NCBI GenBank assembly: GCA_022846095.1
Contig: AP025583.1
Coordinates: 2,976,001-3,040,000, forward strand
Source of the DNA: Oscillospiraceae bacterium
GTDB lineage: Bacteria > Bacillota > Clostridia > Oscillospirales > Oscillospiraceae
Direction of reading: 5' to 3'
Length of the DNA stretch: 64,000 nt
This document shows positions 51,034 through 60,179 of the stretch, piece by piece. The notes beneath the pieces are model-generated. The model was not told the DNA's origin. It saw only the letters and a list, made by a program, of their open reading frames with translations, and did no database searches. Position 1 is the stretch's first letter; each line of letters opens with the position of its first letter. The position numbers were made by a program, and so were the translations under genes.

Positions 51034-53100
51034 CTAGGCCGCGCTTGCCAGCGTTTTTTTGTGGGTAAAGTGCTGGAGCACCATCAGAACCGCGCCCACG
51101 GCGATGGCCGCCGCCGACCAGATCCCGTTGGTCCCCACCAGCACCAGGCCCAGGGCCACGAAGGCCGCGCGCTGGACCATGCCGATTTTGGTCAGAGAGT
51201 AGCCCGACAGGCCGAAGGCCACGTAGGTTACGCCGATCAGGCCCGTGACGATGGCGATGATTACCTCCAGGGGCGTCCCGCTCATCAGCAGGGCCGGGTT
51301 GTACACAAAGAGGAAGGGCAGCGTGAAGGAGCAGAAGCCCAGGCGGGTGGACTGCACCGAGGTCTGAAGCGGCTTCGCCCCCGCAATGCCCGCCGCCACG
51401 TAGGAGCCCAGCGCCACGGGCGGGGTGATGAAGGAGACGATGGCGAACCAGAAGATAAAGAAGTGGCTGCAGATGTCGGGCACGCCGAATTTGGACAGGG
51501 CCGGGGCCACGAAGAGGGCCACAAGCATGTAGGCGGGCAGCGAGCTCATGCCCATGCCGAAGATGAAGCAGCACAGGGCCGCCATCACCAGCAGGAGCAG
51601 CATGTTGGACCCGGCCAGGGTGACCATGGCGTCCGAAATGATAAGGCCGGTCTGAGTCAGGGTGAGTGAGCCGATGATGATGCCCGCGCAGGCGCAGGCG
51701 ATGCCCGGCTGCATGACGCCCAGGGCGGCGTTTTTCAGCGCGTTCAGGCACAGGCGCAGCATGGACAGCAGGCTGTCCTTCACCCGCTCGGTCTTTTTGA
51801 TCATCTTGCCCAGCTCCTTGACCACCATGATGGCCAGCAGCACGGCGATGGCGTAGCAGACGGAGCGCTCGGCGGAGTAGCGCAGCGCGCCCAGGAAGAA
51901 AATGAGGGCCGCGATGGGCAGCAGGTAGTACCAGCCGTGCTTGAGGAAATAGGAGGCCCTGCCGCACTGTTCACGGGGCAGGCCCTTGATGCCCAGGCGG
52001 CGGGACTCGCAGTCGATCATTATCATGACCGAGCTGAAGTAGAGCAGCGCCGGGATGATGGCCATCACCGCGATGGACCAGTAGGAGATGCCCAGCCAGT
52101 CCGCCATGACGAAGGCCACCAGGCCCATGATGGGCGGCATAATCTGCCCGCCGTTGGAGGAGACCGCCTCCACCGCGCCGGCGTACTCGGGCCGGAAGCC
52201 CGACTTTTTCATCAGGGGGATGGTGAACACGCCGGTGGTGGCCACGTTGGCGGTGGTGCTGCCCGACATCATGCCCATAAAGGCGCTGGAGAGCACCGCC
52301 ACCTTGGCGGGGCCGCCGCGGAACCGGCCGGCCACCGAGATCGCCAGCTTCATGAACCAGTCGCCTCCGCCGATGAGGAAGAGGAACTGGCTGAAGATGA
52401 TGAACATGACGATGATGGCCGCCGCCGTCTCCAGCGCGGTGCCGAAGATACCCACGTTGTGGTAGATCATGTTGCCCACGGCCTCGCTCAGGCCGATCTT
52501 GCGCACCTTCAGCACGCCGGTGAGGTTGTTGCCCAGCAGCGCGTGGGCCAGGAACACCAGGGCCACGATGGGCATGGCCAGGCCCAGGGAGCGGCGGGTG
52601 ATCTCCAGCACGCCCAGGATGGTCAGCACGCCCAGGGCGATCTCGAAGGGGTAGAAATTCATGAAGGTATAGCGGTTGGCGTTGACATTCCAGGTAAAGA
52701 ACAGGTAGATGGGCGCCGCAATGGACAGCAGCATGAAGATCACGTCGTACCAGGGCAGCTTGTCCTTGTGCTGGCCCTTGCGGATGGGCAGCAGCATAAA
52801 GCCCAGCGCCAGCAGGAAGGCCAGGAAAATCGCGGTGTGGGACAGCGTGGGGATGAAGAGGCCGAGGTTATCGAACACGCGGGTGACGAAGAGAATGCAG
52901 TACAGGCTCATGGCGATGGCCACGACCGTCACCACCTTGGCCTTGTAGCCGGTGAACTGCCGCAGGTTGCTCTCCTCTTCCTCCTCCACCTTGACCTCGT
53001 CCACCTTCAGCTGCGTCTCTTCAAGATCCCGGGGAGACCCGGCGGCGGCCTGCTGCTGCCGCGCCTTATCGTCCATTTCCGTTTTGGATTTGAATGCCAT
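51034..53100 (-). CDS. TRAP transporter fused permease (DctQM type, TAXI system)
   Basis: A 688-residue permease combining the small (DctQ) and large (DctM) subunits, with roughly 16-18 helices and an acidic cytoplasmic N-terminus (residues 1-45). DctM signatures are present: GRFRGGPAKVAVLSSAFMGM, SGSTTANVATTGVFTIPLM, VEAVSSNGGQIMPPIMG and the later SLPAYMLVALFVAP. It takes up organic acids using the Na+ or H+ gradient together with the binding protein encoded next to it. CGGAGG precedes its start. Fused permeases typically pair with TAXI-type binding proteins, as here. Confidence 0.94.
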   Translation of the reverse strand: MAFKSKTEMDDKARQQQAAAGSPRDLEETQLKVDEVKVEEEEESNLRQFTGYKAKVVTVVAIAMSLYCILFVTRVFDNLGLFIPTLSHTAIFLAFLLALGFMLLPIRKGQHKDKLPWYDVIFMLLSIAAPIYLFFTWNVNANRYTFMNFYPFEIALGVLTILGVLEITRRSLGLAMPIVALVFLAHALLGNNLTGVLKVRKIGLSEAVGNMIYHNVGIFGTALETAAAIIVMFIIFSQFLFLIGGGDWFMKLAISVAGRFRGGPAKVAVLSSAFMGMMSGSTTANVATTGVFTIPLMKKSGFRPEYAGAVEAVSSNGGQIMPPIMGLVAFVMADWLGISYWSIAVMAIIPALLYFSSVMIMIDCESRRLGIKGLPREQCGRASYFLKHGWYYLLPIAALIFFLGALRYSAERSVCYAIAVLLAIMVVKELGKMIKKTERVKDSLLSMLRLCLNALKNAALGVMQPGIACACAGIIIGSLTLTQTGLIISDAMVTLAGSNMLLLLVMAALCCFIFGMGMSSLPAYMLVALFVAPALSKFGVPDICSHFFIFWFAIVSFITPPVALGSYVAAGIAGAKPLQTSVQSTRLGFCSFTLPFLFVYNPALLMSGTPLEVIIAIVTGLIGVTYVAFGLSGYSLTKIGMVQRAAFVALGLVLVGTNGIWSAAAIAVGAVLMVLQHFTHKKTLASAA

Positions 53101-53192
53101 ATGGAACCTCCGTCCTGTTTTAAAGAGGGCGGGAGCCGGTATGCGCGGATGTGCCGGCCCCCGCGCCGTCCGGGGGGGAACTTGGGAACCGC

Positions 53193-54368
53193 CTACTTCG
53201 CGGTGGTGGGGGTGTAGTCGGGCAGGGCCTCCCAGCGCGCCAGGTTCTCCTCCTGGATCTTCTGGTGCTCCTCGGTCCAGATGCCCTGCTCCTCATAGTA
53301 GCGCACCGCGCCGGGGTGGACGGGATAGCCCAGCTTGCCGGGGTCGATGGCCCCGGGCAGGGCGAAGGAGGTGATGGAGTCGGCGTAGGTGCACCACTCC
53401 TCGAAGTTGTCGTACAGGGCCTTTGTGGCGGCGTAGACCGCGTCGTCGGACACGTCGCTGGACACGTCCAGGGTCCAGAAAGAGCCGAAGTCCATGACCT
53501 CCTCCTCCTGGTTGCGGAAGGTGCCGGCGGGGATGGTCAGCTTATTGTAGCCGGTGTACTTCTCCAGGATCTTGTCCACCACCGCGGCGTCGTGCTGCAC
53601 GAACACGCCGTCGCCCATGCCCACCAGCTCCTCCACCCAGGAGGCGTTGCCGAAGAAGGGGTACATGATGGCGTCCACCCGCTTCTCCTTCAGGGCGGTG
53701 GTCATCTCGGTGACGTTGGAGTACTCCATGAGCTGGAACTCGTCCTCGGACAGTTCATAGCCGTACTCGATGGCGTCCCACACCTCGCGGGTGAGAACCG
53801 AGCCGCGGATGAGGCCCATGACCTTCTTGCCTTTCAGGTCGTAGGGGGTCTTGATGCCGGACTCGGGGGTGGCGATGATGACGCTGAAATGGCCCTCGAT
53901 GCCCACGCTCAGCAGGCGGGTGTGGCCCGCGCCGCAGCCCTCCCACGCGCCGGTGCCGTAGGCGCTCTGCATGCCGGTGTTCAGGTTGGCGATGCCCATC
54001 TGGATGTTCTCGTTGTAGTACTCGTCGGGGAAAACCGACTCGCTGGGGTAGGTGACCACGTAGGACTCCAAGCCACTGCCGTAGGTGTTGATCATCTTGG
54101 CCACGGCGGCCGCCACGGTGTAGGTGGCGGAGGGCGAGGGCTTGGAGGCCACGTTGATGGTGCCGCTGACGCTCAGGGGCGCGCCGGTCCCGGCGGGCTT
54201 CTGGGCCTCGGCGGGCTTCTGGGTCTCTGCCTGGGCGGGGGGCGCGCTGGACTTGGGGGACTCGCTGGGCTTGGATGCGCCTCCGCCGCAGCCGGCGATC
54301 CCCAGGAACAGGGCCGCGGTCAGGGCCAGAGCGCCCGCTCTGGAAGCGTACTTCTTCAGGTTCGACAT
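53193..54368 (-). CDS. TAXI-family TRAP solute-binding lipoprotein
   Basis: A 391-residue lipoprotein: lipobox LGIAGC with Cys27, a Pro/Ala/Glu-rich linker (residues 30-60), then a TAXI-type binding domain with NVASKPSPSATYTVAAAVAK, IKTPYDLKGKKVMGLIRGS and DAIMYPFFGNASWVEELV. TAXI proteins bind organic acids and amino acids such as glutamate. AAAGGAGG before 54368 fixes the start. It lies 92 bp before the permease and after the LarA-like gene, so the substrate is presumably the compound degraded by this operon. Confidence 0.92.
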   Translation of the reverse strand: MSNLKKYASRAGALALTAALFLGIAGCGGGASKPSESPKSSAPPAQAETQKPAEAQKPAGTGAPLSVSGTINVASKPSPSATYTVAAAVAKMINTYGSGLESYVVTYPSESVFPDEYYNENIQMGIANLNTGMQSAYGTGAWEGCGAGHTRLLSVGIEGHFSVIIATPESGIKTPYDLKGKKVMGLIRGSVLTREVWDAIEYGYELSEDEFQLMEYSNVTEMTTALKEKRVDAIMYPFFGNASWVEELVGMGDGVFVQHDAAVVDKILEKYTGYNKLTIPAGTFRNQEEEVMDFGSFWTLDVSSDVSDDAVYAATKALYDNFEEWCTYADSITSFALPGAIDPGKLGYPVHPGAVRYYEEQGIWTEEHQKIQEENLARWEALPDYTPTTAK

Positions 54369-54397
54369 GATTCTTCCTCCTTTATTTAAATGCCTTT

Positions 54398-55825
54398 TTA
54401 AGTCAATCCCCGCTGAGCAAGCCACTTGGGCAGCAGTACGCCGTCCACCTCCTCCGCGATGGCGGGGGCCATGGCCCGCAGCTGCCCGGCAAGGGCGCAG
54501 CTCACGTTCAGGCCGCCCACCGCCCCGTCGAAGGCCAGGATATTTTCGCTGCCCGTGACCTTCCGGGCGAAGTCCACGCCTTTTTTCAGGTTCTCCACCT
54601 CCAGGGCGCTGTCCATGAAGGTGGCGTTCTGCACGCAATTGCGCAGCAGCTCCGCCTGGGGCCCCACCACCATGGTGGGCAGCTGCTGGGCGAAGAAGGT
54701 GCCGGGGTACCCCCGCAGGCAGTAGTTGACCACCAGCGCCCGGATGGCCGGGTTGGGGGGCGGCACCAGGGCCTTGTCAAAGAGCACGTCGTCCCCGTCG
54801 TACAGCATGTCCATGTACCGGGAAAAGGGGGTAAAGGCCGTGTCCAGGTCGAATTCGTCCACGTTGGCGTTGATGAAATTGCAGAACAGGATGCCCCCCG
54901 CCGTGGTGTAGGGGATGGAGTTGGGGTAGTCGATGACCGCCACCACGTCCTCGATGCGGCTCAGGAGGGTGGCCATCTTGCCGAACCAGATCAGGCTCTG
55001 CTTCGTCAGCTTCTTGTCCTGGAGCAGCAGGTCGTTGCCGGCGTCCACCCCGGCGATGCCCGTGGGGGCCACCTTTAAAATCACCGAGGCGGCGAACTTC
55101 TCCTGCACGAAGGGGGACTGGTAGATCATGCGCTGCACCAGGTTGGCCGCCCGGGGGCCCATGCACTGGTGGAAGGTGGAGCGGGTCTCCGCCGTGGCGT
55201 AGGACATGGCGAAGGGCTTCAAAAGCCGCCCCAGGTAGCGGTGGTAGTGCAGCTCCCGCAGGTCGCTGTTGTGGGCGTGGATGATCCAGCGGGCGGAGTA
55301 GGCGCTCTTCACGCCGTAAAAGGTGCCGATCTCCGTCTCGATGGGCACGCCCGGGTCCATGGGGGCCATGCCGGAGGCCTTTTTGTGGAAGCGCTTGTCT
55401 AGCCCGTGGGTTTTGATGAGCTGGTCGCCCTCCCTGGCCCGCAGGCCGGAGCCCAGACGGAGAAAGATGTCCCGCGTGCCGCAGCGGCGCTCCACCTCGT
55501 CCCGGATGGTGGCCAGCATCTCGGCGTAGGCCGTGCCGCCGTAGATCATAAAGCCGTGGTGGGAGGCGAGTATGTTCACCGAGTCCCCCGGCCGTATCAT
55601 GCTCAGATCCACGTCCTCCAGGGCCTTCAGGGTGTCCCGCTTCACCTGGGCGCGGATGATCTCCGGCGAGGCGAGGGAAATGGCGTCCGGCGCGTCCGCG
55701 AAGAGCTCCTTGATCCCCACGCTGGTCATGTAGGGCAGATCCGCGCAGCGGTCCCGGAGGGCGGCGGGCGGGATGGCGTAGGGCGTGTCCCTGGGCGGAA
55801 TGGGTGGCAAGGTATGTGGATTCAT
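54398..55825 (-). CDS. LarA-like protein, tentative
   Basis: A 475-residue protein without signal or membrane segments. A weak resemblance to the nickel-dependent lactate racemase superfamily (LarA/DUF2088) is visible in order: the early SLASPEIIRAQVKRDTLKAL, GDSVNILASHHGF, a dinucleotide-like IFLRLGSGLRAREGDQLIK, the middle IIHAHNSDLRELHYHRYLGR with several His, and KPFAMSYATAE. The identification is only tentative; it could be a distinct family. It lies between the BKACE and binding-protein genes with 30-bp gaps, so a racemase/epimerase step or substrate activation in the same pathway is possible. Confidence 0.5.
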   Translation of the reverse strand: MNPHTLPPIPPRDTPYAIPPAALRDRCADLPYMTSVGIKELFADAPDAISLASPEIIRAQVKRDTLKALEDVDLSMIRPGDSVNILASHHGFMIYGGTAYAEMLATIRDEVERRCGTRDIFLRLGSGLRAREGDQLIKTHGLDKRFHKKASGMAPMDPGVPIETEIGTFYGVKSAYSARWIIHAHNSDLRELHYHRYLGRLLKPFAMSYATAETRSTFHQCMGPRAANLVQRMIYQSPFVQEKFAASVILKVAPTGIAGVDAGNDLLLQDKKLTKQSLIWFGKMATLLSRIEDVVAVIDYPNSIPYTTAGGILFCNFINANVDEFDLDTAFTPFSRYMDMLYDGDDVLFDKALVPPPNPAIRALVVNYCLRGYPGTFFAQQLPTMVVGPQAELLRNCVQNATFMDSALEVENLKKGVDFARKVTGSENILAFDGAVGGLNVSCALAGQLRAMAPAIAEEVDGVLLPKWLAQRGLT

Positions 55826-55852
55826 TCAGGCATTCTCCCTTCTGACTGCGGC

Positions 55853-56692
55853 CTAGCCGATCCCCAGCATTTCCCGCGCCTGCGCCGGGGTGGCCACCTC
55901 CATCTGCATACTGCGCACGAAGTCCGCGGCCCGCTGGACGAACTGGGCGTTCTTCTCGGCGTAGACGTGGTAGTCCATGTAGATATTGTCCTCCATCCCC
56001 ACCCGGATGTGGCCGCCCAGCAGGCAGCCCAGGGAGGTCAGCTGGAGCTGGCTGCGCCCGATGACGGTCACGGAGCACACCGTGTCCTCGGGGAACTGGC
56101 GCACGTACTCGAACATGGACAGCACGTCCTTGGCGGTGGCGGGGATGGCGCCCTGGTTGGAGCTGCCGATGATCAGGTTGAGCCAGTAGGGGGGCTTCAC
56201 CAGGCCCTTTTCAATCAGGTTCCGCACCTCGGCGAACATGGGCTGGCCAAAGACCTCCATCTCGGGCTTGATGCCCTTGTCCAGCATGGCCTTGGCCATG
56301 GTCTCAATCTGCTCCCGGGTGTTGATGAAGAGGGAGCCGGGGTTGAATTTGGTGCGCACCATGGAGCCCATATTGAAGGAGGCCGCGTCGGGCATGGCCT
56401 CCAGCACCCCCATGCGCTCCTCAAAGCCGGTGCCCGGCCCCACGCCCGTGGAGTTGTTGACGATGACGTCGCACTGCTCCCGCACACGCCGGTTGATGTC
56501 CCGGTGGATGTCCGGGTCCGCGGTCACTCTGCCCTGCTTGTCCCGGGCGTGGATGTGGACCACGGAGGCGCCCGCCTCCCAGCACTCGACGGCCGCCTGG
56601 GCCACCTCGTCCGGCTGCTCGGGGAGGTAGGGGGCCACGCTCCTGCTCTGCAGGCCGCCGCACACGGCGGCCGTAATGATCACTTTCCTCAT
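55853..56692 (-). CDS. BKACE-family beta-keto acid cleavage enzyme (DUF849)
   Basis: Zn-dependent enzyme of the type first known for 3-keto-5-aminohexanoate cleavage in lysine fermentation; members condense a beta-keto acid with acetyl-CoA and release acetoacetate plus a new CoA ester. The 279 residues fit the family. VVHIHARD at 44-51 contains the two metal-binding His (46, 48), NNSTGVGPGTG and FNMGSM follow, and LLGGHIRVGMEDN near 221-233 is diagnostic. It sits in an operon with transporter, LarA-like and FAD/Fe-S genes, without other lysine-fermentation genes, so the substrate may be a different beta-keto acid. Confidence 0.9.
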   Translation of the reverse strand: MRKVIITAAVCGGLQSRSVAPYLPEQPDEVAQAAVECWEAGASVVHIHARDKQGRVTADPDIHRDINRRVREQCDVIVNNSTGVGPGTGFEERMGVLEAMPDAASFNMGSMVRTKFNPGSLFINTREQIETMAKAMLDKGIKPEMEVFGQPMFAEVRNLIEKGLVKPPYWLNLIIGSSNQGAIPATAKDVLSMFEYVRQFPEDTVCSVTVIGRSQLQLTSLGCLLGGHIRVGMEDNIYMDYHVYAEKNAQFVQRAADFVRSMQMEVATPAQAREMLGIG

Positions 56693-56708
56693 TTGTGTGC
56701 TCTCTCCT

Positions 56709-58736
56709 TTATGTTGTCTGCCCGGGGCCGGGGAAAAGCCGGTTCATCTGCTCCCGGTCACTGTAGAGGTGGTACTCGGCGTCGTACTTCTCCAGCACCT
56801 CGTCGGACAGCGTCCAGATGGTGGGCGTGCCGTTGTACCACTGGTTGCCCGGCGGCGCGGTGAGCGTGACGCCCGCCCCCTTCAGCAGGCGCAGCACGCT
56901 GGTCATGCACAGCACGCCGCACCCCGTCCTGGCCCCCGTCATGCGGGCCACGTCCTCCGGCGTCTGCGCGCCGGACAGGATGGCCGAGACCACCTCCTCC
57001 GCCCGCACCCGGTGGCAGTAGCAGATCACCTGCTGGGGCTGCATATGGGCCCTGGCGCAGATCTCCGCCACCGTCTCCGTCAGGGTCTGATCCACCGGCG
57101 GGGCGGACACCAGCTTTTTCTCCCGGCTCTTGAGGGTGATCGCCTGGTTGGGGCAGCGCTGCTCACACATGCCGCAGCCGGAGCAGCAGTCCTCGTCCAC
57201 CTCGGCGAAGGCCCGTACCTCGGGCTGCTTGCTCTTGATCGCCAGCACGGGGCAGAGATCCTGGCAGGTGTGGCACACGATGTCGCAGTGCAGGCACCGC
57301 TCCGCCTCCCGCAGCGCCTGCTCCAGCGTGTAGCCGTGCACGCTCTCCTTGAAGCCGTCCGCCCTGTCCTCCTCCGGCTGCTCCACCCGCCGGGTGAAGC
57401 CGTCGTTGGGCACGAAGGAGCCGTCCAGGCTGGCGCCGGGCAGTTCGCCCGCCTCGGCCCGGCTGAGCACCCCGTCTCCCCCCAGGAAGCGGTCGATGGA
57501 CTGGGCGGCGCGCTTGCCCTCCGCCACCGCCGCGATGACGCTGGTGGGCCCGGTGACGCAGTCGCCCCCGGCGAACACGCCCCGGATGCTGGTGGCCTGG
57601 GTGCGGCGGTCCACCGCCACGCTGCCCTGCCGGGTGACGTTCAGGCTCTCGTCCAGCGTCCCCGCGTCCGGCTGGTAGCCGATGGCCGAGATCACCACGT
57701 CCGCCGCCGCCTCGAATTCGGAGCCCTCCACCGGGCTGACCGCCCGGCGGCCGGTGGCGTCGGGCGCCCCCTGCTCCATCCGCACCAGGGCCAGGCCGGT
57801 CACCCGGCCGCCCTCCCCCAGGATGCGCACCGGGGCCGTCAGCGGCGCGACGGTTACGCCCTCCCGCTCCATCTCCGCAAGCTCCTCCGCGGCGGCGGGC
57901 ATGTCGTCCCTCGTCCTGCGGTAGTACACCGTCACCGACGAGGCGCCCAGGCGCAGGGCGCTGCGGGCCGCGTCGGCAGCCACGTTTCCGCCGCCGATGA
58001 CCGCCACCCGCTTCCGGGCCAGATCGGCGGGTCGGCCCACGTTGAGCCAGTAGAGGAACCGCACGCCGGAGAGTACGCCGGTCAGCGGCTCGCCCTCGAT
58101 CCCCAGCCGGCGCTCCTTGTCCGCCCCGCAGGCCAGCAGCACCGCGCCGTAGCCCGCCCCCAGCAGGCCCTCCAGGCCCATGTCCTCGCCCACCTTGACG
58201 CCGGTTTTGATCTCCACACCCAGGGCCCGGATGGCGCCGATCTCCAGCTCCAGCACGTCCTTGGGCAGCCTGTAAGCCGGGATGCCGTAGGTCATCATGC
58301 CCCCCGGCTTCTCCTGCCGCTCGAACACGGTGACGGCGTAGCCCTTCTGCGCCAGGTAAAAGGCCGCGGACAGCCCCGCCGGGCCCGCGCCCACCACCGC
58401 CACCCGCTTGCCGTTATCCGCCGCCCGCGGCGCCCGGGGCAGCCCGCCCCGGGCGGCCAGCCAGTCCCCCGGGAAGCGCTTGAGCGCGCGGATCGCCACC
58501 GCCGCGTCCAGTACGCCCCGGCGGCACTCCCCCTCGCACGGGTTGGGGCAGATCCGCCCGCAGACCGACGGGAAGGGGTTGTCCGCCCGGATGGCCCGGT
58601 AGGCCTCCTCCAGTTTGCCGCTGCGGATGAGATCGATGTACAGCGGCACGTTGACGCCCGCCGGGCACTCCCGGCGGCAGGGCGGCTGTTTGCATTTCTC
58701 CCGGTCTACCGCCGCCGCCAGACTGATTTCCCTCAT
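56709..58736 (-). CDS. Multidomain FAD/Fe-S NAD(P) oxidoreductase with ferredoxin and BFD-like domains
   Basis: A 675-residue fusion. Residues 10-105 form a 4Fe-4S N-domain as in GltD/dihydropyrimidine dehydrogenase (CKQPPCRRECPAG and CGRICPNPCEGEC). VAVVGAGPAGLSAAFYLAQ starts the FAD/NAD part, with a second AVIGGGNVAAD site. Around 540-575 lies a ferredoxin-like segment (CHTCQDLCP and CCSGCGMCEQRCP) and at about 610-660 a BFD-like 2Fe-2S domain (ICYCHRVRAEEV, GCGVLCM). It probably passes electrons between NAD(P)H and a ferredoxin or a substrate. GGAGGAG fixes the ATG at 58736. It is the first gene of the operon. Confidence 0.88.
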   Translation of the reverse strand: MREISLAAAVDREKCKQPPCRRECPAGVNVPLYIDLIRSGKLEEAYRAIRADNPFPSVCGRICPNPCEGECRRGVLDAAVAIRALKRFPGDWLAARGGLPRAPRAADNGKRVAVVGAGPAGLSAAFYLAQKGYAVTVFERQEKPGGMMTYGIPAYRLPKDVLELEIGAIRALGVEIKTGVKVGEDMGLEGLLGAGYGAVLLACGADKERRLGIEGEPLTGVLSGVRFLYWLNVGRPADLARKRVAVIGGGNVAADAARSALRLGASSVTVYYRRTRDDMPAAAEELAEMEREGVTVAPLTAPVRILGEGGRVTGLALVRMEQGAPDATGRRAVSPVEGSEFEAAADVVISAIGYQPDAGTLDESLNVTRQGSVAVDRRTQATSIRGVFAGGDCVTGPTSVIAAVAEGKRAAQSIDRFLGGDGVLSRAEAGELPGASLDGSFVPNDGFTRRVEQPEEDRADGFKESVHGYTLEQALREAERCLHCDIVCHTCQDLCPVLAIKSKQPEVRAFAEVDEDCCSGCGMCEQRCPNQAITLKSREKKLVSAPPVDQTLTETVAEICARAHMQPQQVICYCHRVRAEEVVSAILSGAQTPEDVARMTGARTGCGVLCMTSVLRLLKGAGVTLTAPPGNQWYNGTPTIWTLSDEVLEKYDAEYHLYSDREQMNRLFPGPGQTT

Positions 58737-58849
58737 ATGCCTCCTCCTTCTGTTCACGCCGGCGCGGCGCCGGCCGCACCGGAAAGCGCCGCGCCCCTCA
58801 TTCAATTCTCCCAGGTTTCCCGGCCTGCCTGCGCCTCAGGTTGTGCATA

Positions 58850-58889
58850 ATGTTGTATATAATATATAATATCATCCATCCTTTGTCAA
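58850..58889 (-). promoter_or_regulatory. Operon promoter with AT-rich operator
   Basis: Minus strand TTGACA (58889-58884) and TATATT (58866-58861) with a 17-bp spacer. The AT-rich palindromic stretch around GTATATAATATATAAT (58853-58870) covers the -10 and start, a good position for GntR repression. 58737-58849 holds the 5' leader only. Confidence 0.72.
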
Positions 58890-58959
58890 TCACCATTTCG
58901 AGAAAATTGTCGAATCTTTTAAAACCCGGTCGTATTATGTAATTTTTAGCAAAATACGG

Positions 58960-59017
58960 TTGACTTCCCTTCAAAATCGTATATAATAGAGTAAACTATA
59001 GTCATATATGATATATG
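58960..59017 (+). promoter_or_regulatory. Promoter and operator region of the GntR gene
   Basis: TTGACT (58960-58965) and TATAAT (58982-58987), 16-bp spacer. CGTATATAATAGAG at the -10 and the following ATATATGATATATGAT resemble the AT-rich motif in the operon promoter, so the regulator may bind both. Confidence 0.6.
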
Positions 59018-59084
59018 ATCCTCGTTTTTCCAGTCCAGTCCCCAGTTTGACGGATTCCGATACTTTGAATTGTCAGGAGTAAAT

Positions 59085-59759
59085 ATGGAACCTATCAATA
59101 TTAAAACCAAAACGAAGTACGCCTACGACGAGATCAAGAAGCAGATCATCGACGGGAAGCTGAACAAGGGCTCCCGCCTGATCATCCAGGACCTGGCCAA
59201 CGAGCTCAACATCAGCAGCACCCCCGTCCGGGAGGCGCTGGCCAAGCTGGAGTCGGAGGGCCTGATTGAAAACCAGCCCCACGTGGGCGCCATCGTCACC
59301 GGGCTGGACGTCCAGCGGATCCGGGAGATTACGATCATCCGCTCCGAGCTGGAGCATTTCGCCATCCGCAACCTGCCCAGGGAGAACCTCAACGAAATTA
59401 CCCTGCGGCTGCACGATATTCTGGAGAAGATGAAGGCCGCCCTCTCCCTGAGCGACGAGCAGATCTACTTCGACCTCACCTGGGATTTCACCAGCCTCAT
59501 TTTCTCCCACTGCGGCAACAAGTACCTCTACCACCTGCTGCTGGACCTGCGGGAGCAGTCCAACTACTTCCTTATCGCCCACCTCTACGTCCACAACAGC
59601 CGCGAGGAGTCCTACCAGGTCCACGAGCAGTTCTACCACCTGCTGCTGGAGGGCAGGTCCGAGGAGGCGGCCGAAATTTTCCGGGCCTTCAAGCTGCGGG
59701 TGCGCGGCGCCTTTATCGACGTGCTGCAGACCCGGGGCGTGCAGGGCTTCTCCCAATAA
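59085..59759 (+). CDS. GntR/FadR-family transcriptional regulator
   Basis: A 224-residue regulator with an N-terminal winged helix (YAYDEIKKQIIDGKLNKGSR, LANELNISSTPVREALAKLE) and an all-helical FCD ligand domain with Asp/His metal-binding positions (IIRSELEHFAIRNL, DLTWDFTSLIFSHCG, SREESYQVHEQFYHLLLEGR). Such regulators usually sense organic acids. CAGGAG precedes the ATG at 59085. It is divergent from the 58.7-49.6 kb operon and AT-rich repeated motifs occur in both promoters, so it most likely represses that operon until the substrate is present. Confidence 0.92.
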   Translation: MEPINIKTKTKYAYDEIKKQIIDGKLNKGSRLIIQDLANELNISSTPVREALAKLESEGLIENQPHVGAIVTGLDVQRIREITIIRSELEHFAIRNLPRENLNEITLRLHDILEKMKAALSLSDEQIYFDLTWDFTSLIFSHCGNKYLYHLLLDLREQSNYFLIAHLYVHNSREESYQVHEQFYHLLLEGRSEEAAEIFRAFKLRVRGAFIDVLQTRGVQGFSQ

Positions 59760-59762
59760 CCC

Positions 59763-59797
59763 AAAAAGTCCGGGCCGCAATGCGGCCCGGACTTTTT
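59763..59797 (+). terminator. Terminator of the GntR gene
   Basis: AAAAAGTCCGGGCCG and its complement around CAAT, followed by TTTTTT. Confidence 0.9.
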
Positions 59798-59822
59798 TAG
59801 CTATACAGCCCTAAAGACGAAA

Positions 59823-59846
59823 GCGTCCCCATCCGGGGCGTTTTTT
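59823..59846 (+). terminator. Second small terminator
   Basis: CGTCCCC and GGGGCG around ATCC with a run of six T. It backs up the preceding terminator. Confidence 0.65.
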
Positions 59847-60179
59847 GTTGTTTATCATCAAAATTTGCATAATTTATTTGTTTTCTCTTGATAACCTCCT
59901 ATTCTCCCCAGTCTGTGGAAACCTGCAAGCAGAATTAGTTAGAATAAGAAATATAAAAAACAAAGTTTATCTTACTTGATTGGCACCTCCGGCAGGCCGC
60001 CGGATACAATTGAACACTTGGTGTACCAGACATGAGGGTACACGGCAGAGCGGCGCCCTCACGTTTCCGTGAGGACGCCGTTTTCATTCATAATGGAAGT
60101 AACTCAGAGGGGTGGTGGACGAGTTGGACACGTAAGCCTTGGGGGTTGAAACTGTGTGATATGAGAAAGGAAGGTTCAA
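59847..60179 (+). other. Long leader region before the RHS gene
   Basis: AT-rich until about 59985, without a clear promoter that I can defend. Two hairpins follow: GTGTACC with GGGTACAC (60021-60043) and CGGCGCCCTCAC with GTGAGGACGCCG (60051-60080) followed by TTTTC. The second looks like a terminator or attenuator in the leader of the RHS gene, about 95 bp before its start. No known riboswitch was recognised and no small gene is supported. Confidence 0.5.
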
